Source of the DNA: Dipylidium caninum
Lineage: Eukaryota > Platyhelminthes > Cestoda > Cyclophyllidea > Dipylidiidae
Direction of reading: 5' to 3'
Assembly (NCBI GenBank): GCA_017562135.1
Contig: QEYB01000715.1
Coordinates: forward strand, 744,001 to 808,000
DNA length: 64,000 nucleotides
Shown here: piece after piece, positions 62,381 to 64,000 of the stretch
Numbering within the stretch: the stretch's first letter is position 1
Layout of the letters: every line of letters begins with the position of its first letter
Program-made: the position numbers and the translations under genes
Notes under the pieces: model-generated
Told to the model about the DNA's origin: nothing
What the model saw: the letters and a program-made list of their open reading frames with translations, nothing else
Database searches by the model: none

Positions 62381-64000
62381 GTTAGTCAAAACTCTTCTTT
62401 ATCTTTAAGATTGGAAATCTATTTCGACCTATTTAGGTCGAACCGTTAATCTATTTCGCGATACGATTTTCAAGTTTCTGACCAGTTAACGTTAGTCTAC
62501 ACTGTTTTTCAATCGAAACAGAACAAAAGATGTGAACGTAACTAATGACCGCAGTATCCACTAGTTTCTCGGAAGTACGGGGAGGAAGTTGAATTTGACG
62601 ATACACTAAGAGGTGTACATTTTTTTGAATTAAGGTCCACTTCCAACACAACTTTTTGTTTTTGTTTCGACATCCTGAAATCCTAGAAGAAAGATTAGTG
62701 TGAAATTGCATTGCTCTGCCAGACTTTATATGTTATGTCCAAAAGTATTTTTTGCACGCCCATTCATTAAAATTTGCGAAAAGTGTTGACCATTTCGCGT
62801 CTTAAGTAGCCAGTCATGGTAATAGCAACAAATTTTCTACCTTAGGTTAAATAATTGATTGTCCAAACTATAGCTCAAATAATCCAGGATCATGTTTTCC
62901 CTTCAAGAAGCTTGAATTTTTTCCCAAGCACACCCTAATATGCGTTCACCGCGTCTTAAATCAGGGTAGACTCCAACCTTTCGCCGTCTCGATAGAGTGG
63001 GTTTTTTTGTCGTTGTCCAATGCGCCAAGGAGGAGGAATGCTGTAGTCTGCCAAAGTGAACGAATGTGTTGTGAGGACCTAGACGAATTGACGATGGTTA
63101 TGGTGGTGTGGACCAGAAAGGGCGGTGTGAAAGGATTACCGTGTGATCCTCGCACCTCGACCCACTTAATGGCCTTCGTGCTGGCTCTTCTATCCCCTGC
63201 TCCCATCAACGTAGATGATACTTCTATAAGGGTTAGATTCCCCATCGTTCGTGAGTTCCACGGTCAGTAATGGGATCGTGTGAATCGCCACCTTTAACCC
63301 AGTCTGGACGCGCTTCTGTGCCGACTTCGTCCCGCACAGCCTCAGCGCAGATCGGTGACTTTGCCAGCATCGAGAAACCGCTACCTTCACCTTTTTAAAT
63401 TACCATTCTAGGTACACAGGACGAAGGTCGTTTGGATTTCAATGGGGATCGGTAAGTTACTCGGAATTTTGTCAAGTCTGTTGAAAAATATTAAGTGGCT
63501 GAAAGTGCCCTAGGTTTAAACAACACTTCTGCTGCTACCTTCGTCAATATACCACGGTTTTTGTAAAAATATATCTGATACCCTAAGAATTTGTAAGTAA
63601 CTTATTGTCTGCACTCTAATAGGTTTTACTCGTTACACCAAAGTACTTCCTCGGGGCGCATAATTCTTTTACGAGACAATTAGAGAAGTCTGTGCTACAA
63701 CCCTAGAATGGGTCTTGACGGGAACAAGGCTCTAGTGTCTTATTCAATTCTTGTAAATGTGTTAAATCAACCCATATTTTCAAAATTTTAATTGAAACTC
63801 CGATACGAAATATTCCTTCTGATTTTAAAGTCTAATTCTGCGTATTTGATTTTCTCATCAAGAATTCCTGTATGCGGAACTTTTCTGCCCTATATACATT
63901 AGTGAGGGAAGAAGATAACATGCTAACAGTGAAGAAAGTAGTAAAAAGGTTTCTCACTTTTGAAAGGAAATTTTATCGTGTTTAGAAGCCTGTGGTACAA
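62381..64000. other. Downstream part, possible further exons
   Basis: The stretch 62960-63400 is less AT-rich than its surroundings and is open on both strands, but I recognise no domain. A Ser/Pro-rich reading (TQSGRASVPTSSRTASAQIG) lies at about 63298-63357, ahead of the candidate exon at 63413-63450. From 63460 to the end nothing is visible. Confidence 0.35.

Noticed and set aside
1..64000. CRISPR arrays, phage, toxin or bacterial defence systems, biosynthetic gene cluster
   Set aside because: The window is spliced eukaryotic nuclear DNA with unrelated animal genes; no regularly spaced repeats or clustered pathway genes are present.

Overview
This is nuclear DNA of a metazoan. Genes are split into many exons with GT-AG borders, several introns are only 34-37 nt long, intergenic DNA is long, and the proteins are clear animal orthologues. 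The tiny introns, the splice-acceptor-like sequence just upstream of several start codons, the mariner remnant and the dispersed repeats fit a flatworm, perhaps a tapeworm. That placement is inference; no marker gene here proves it. No bacterial features (operons, Shine-Dalgarno sites, CRISPR) are present.

Layout from left to right. (1) 148-916 (+): ribosomal protein L6. (2) 1144-8590 (-): a seven-exon Polycomb protein of the Sex-comb-on-midleg type (two MBT repeats and a SAM domain), ending tail-to-tail with RPL6. (3) 8773-10396: a ~1.6 kb dispersed repeat that fills most of the head-to-head space between Scm and the next gene. (4) 10706-13025 (+): ZC4H2. (5) 13026-20778: mostly non-coding, with a dead mariner transposase at about 16885-17715. 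(6) 20779-22403: the second copy of the ~1.6 kb repeat, in opposite orientation, so the pair brackets ZC4H2. (7) 23402-29933 (+): FIG4, a Sac-domain phosphoinositide 5-phosphatase. (8) 31692-32464 (+): a TIM23-like gene that keeps its introns but has several reading-frame breaks. (9) 34472-34957 and 59035-59514: a dispersed direct repeat, nearly identical over its last ~170 bp. (10) 35725-38324 (-): a divergent multipass membrane protein resembling equilibrative nucleoside transporters. (11) 39717-44002 (+): long-chain acyl-CoA synthetase, about 16 exons. (12) 44003-50630: non-coding, rich in microsatellites. (13) 50631-51890 (+): 6-phosphogluconolactonase. (14) 52915-55546 (-), with a likely upstream exon at 57894-58007: an ABHD16-family lipid hydrolase, including a probable GC-AG intron. 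(15) 60490-62380 (+), perhaps continuing to the window edge: exons of an immunoglobulin-superfamily protein.

The genes are unrelated housekeeping, chromatin, lipid-signalling and metabolic genes, as expected for a eukaryotic chromosome. There is no pathway cluster. Exon borders were placed by hand by requiring GT/AG (once GC/AG) sites, matching phase and continuity with the known family. Borders that could not be settled are stated. I did not find an undescribed multi-gene system. The most notable items are the broken TIM23 locus, the inverted repeat pair around ZC4H2, the direct-repeat pair and the large insertion inside Scm MBT repeat 1.
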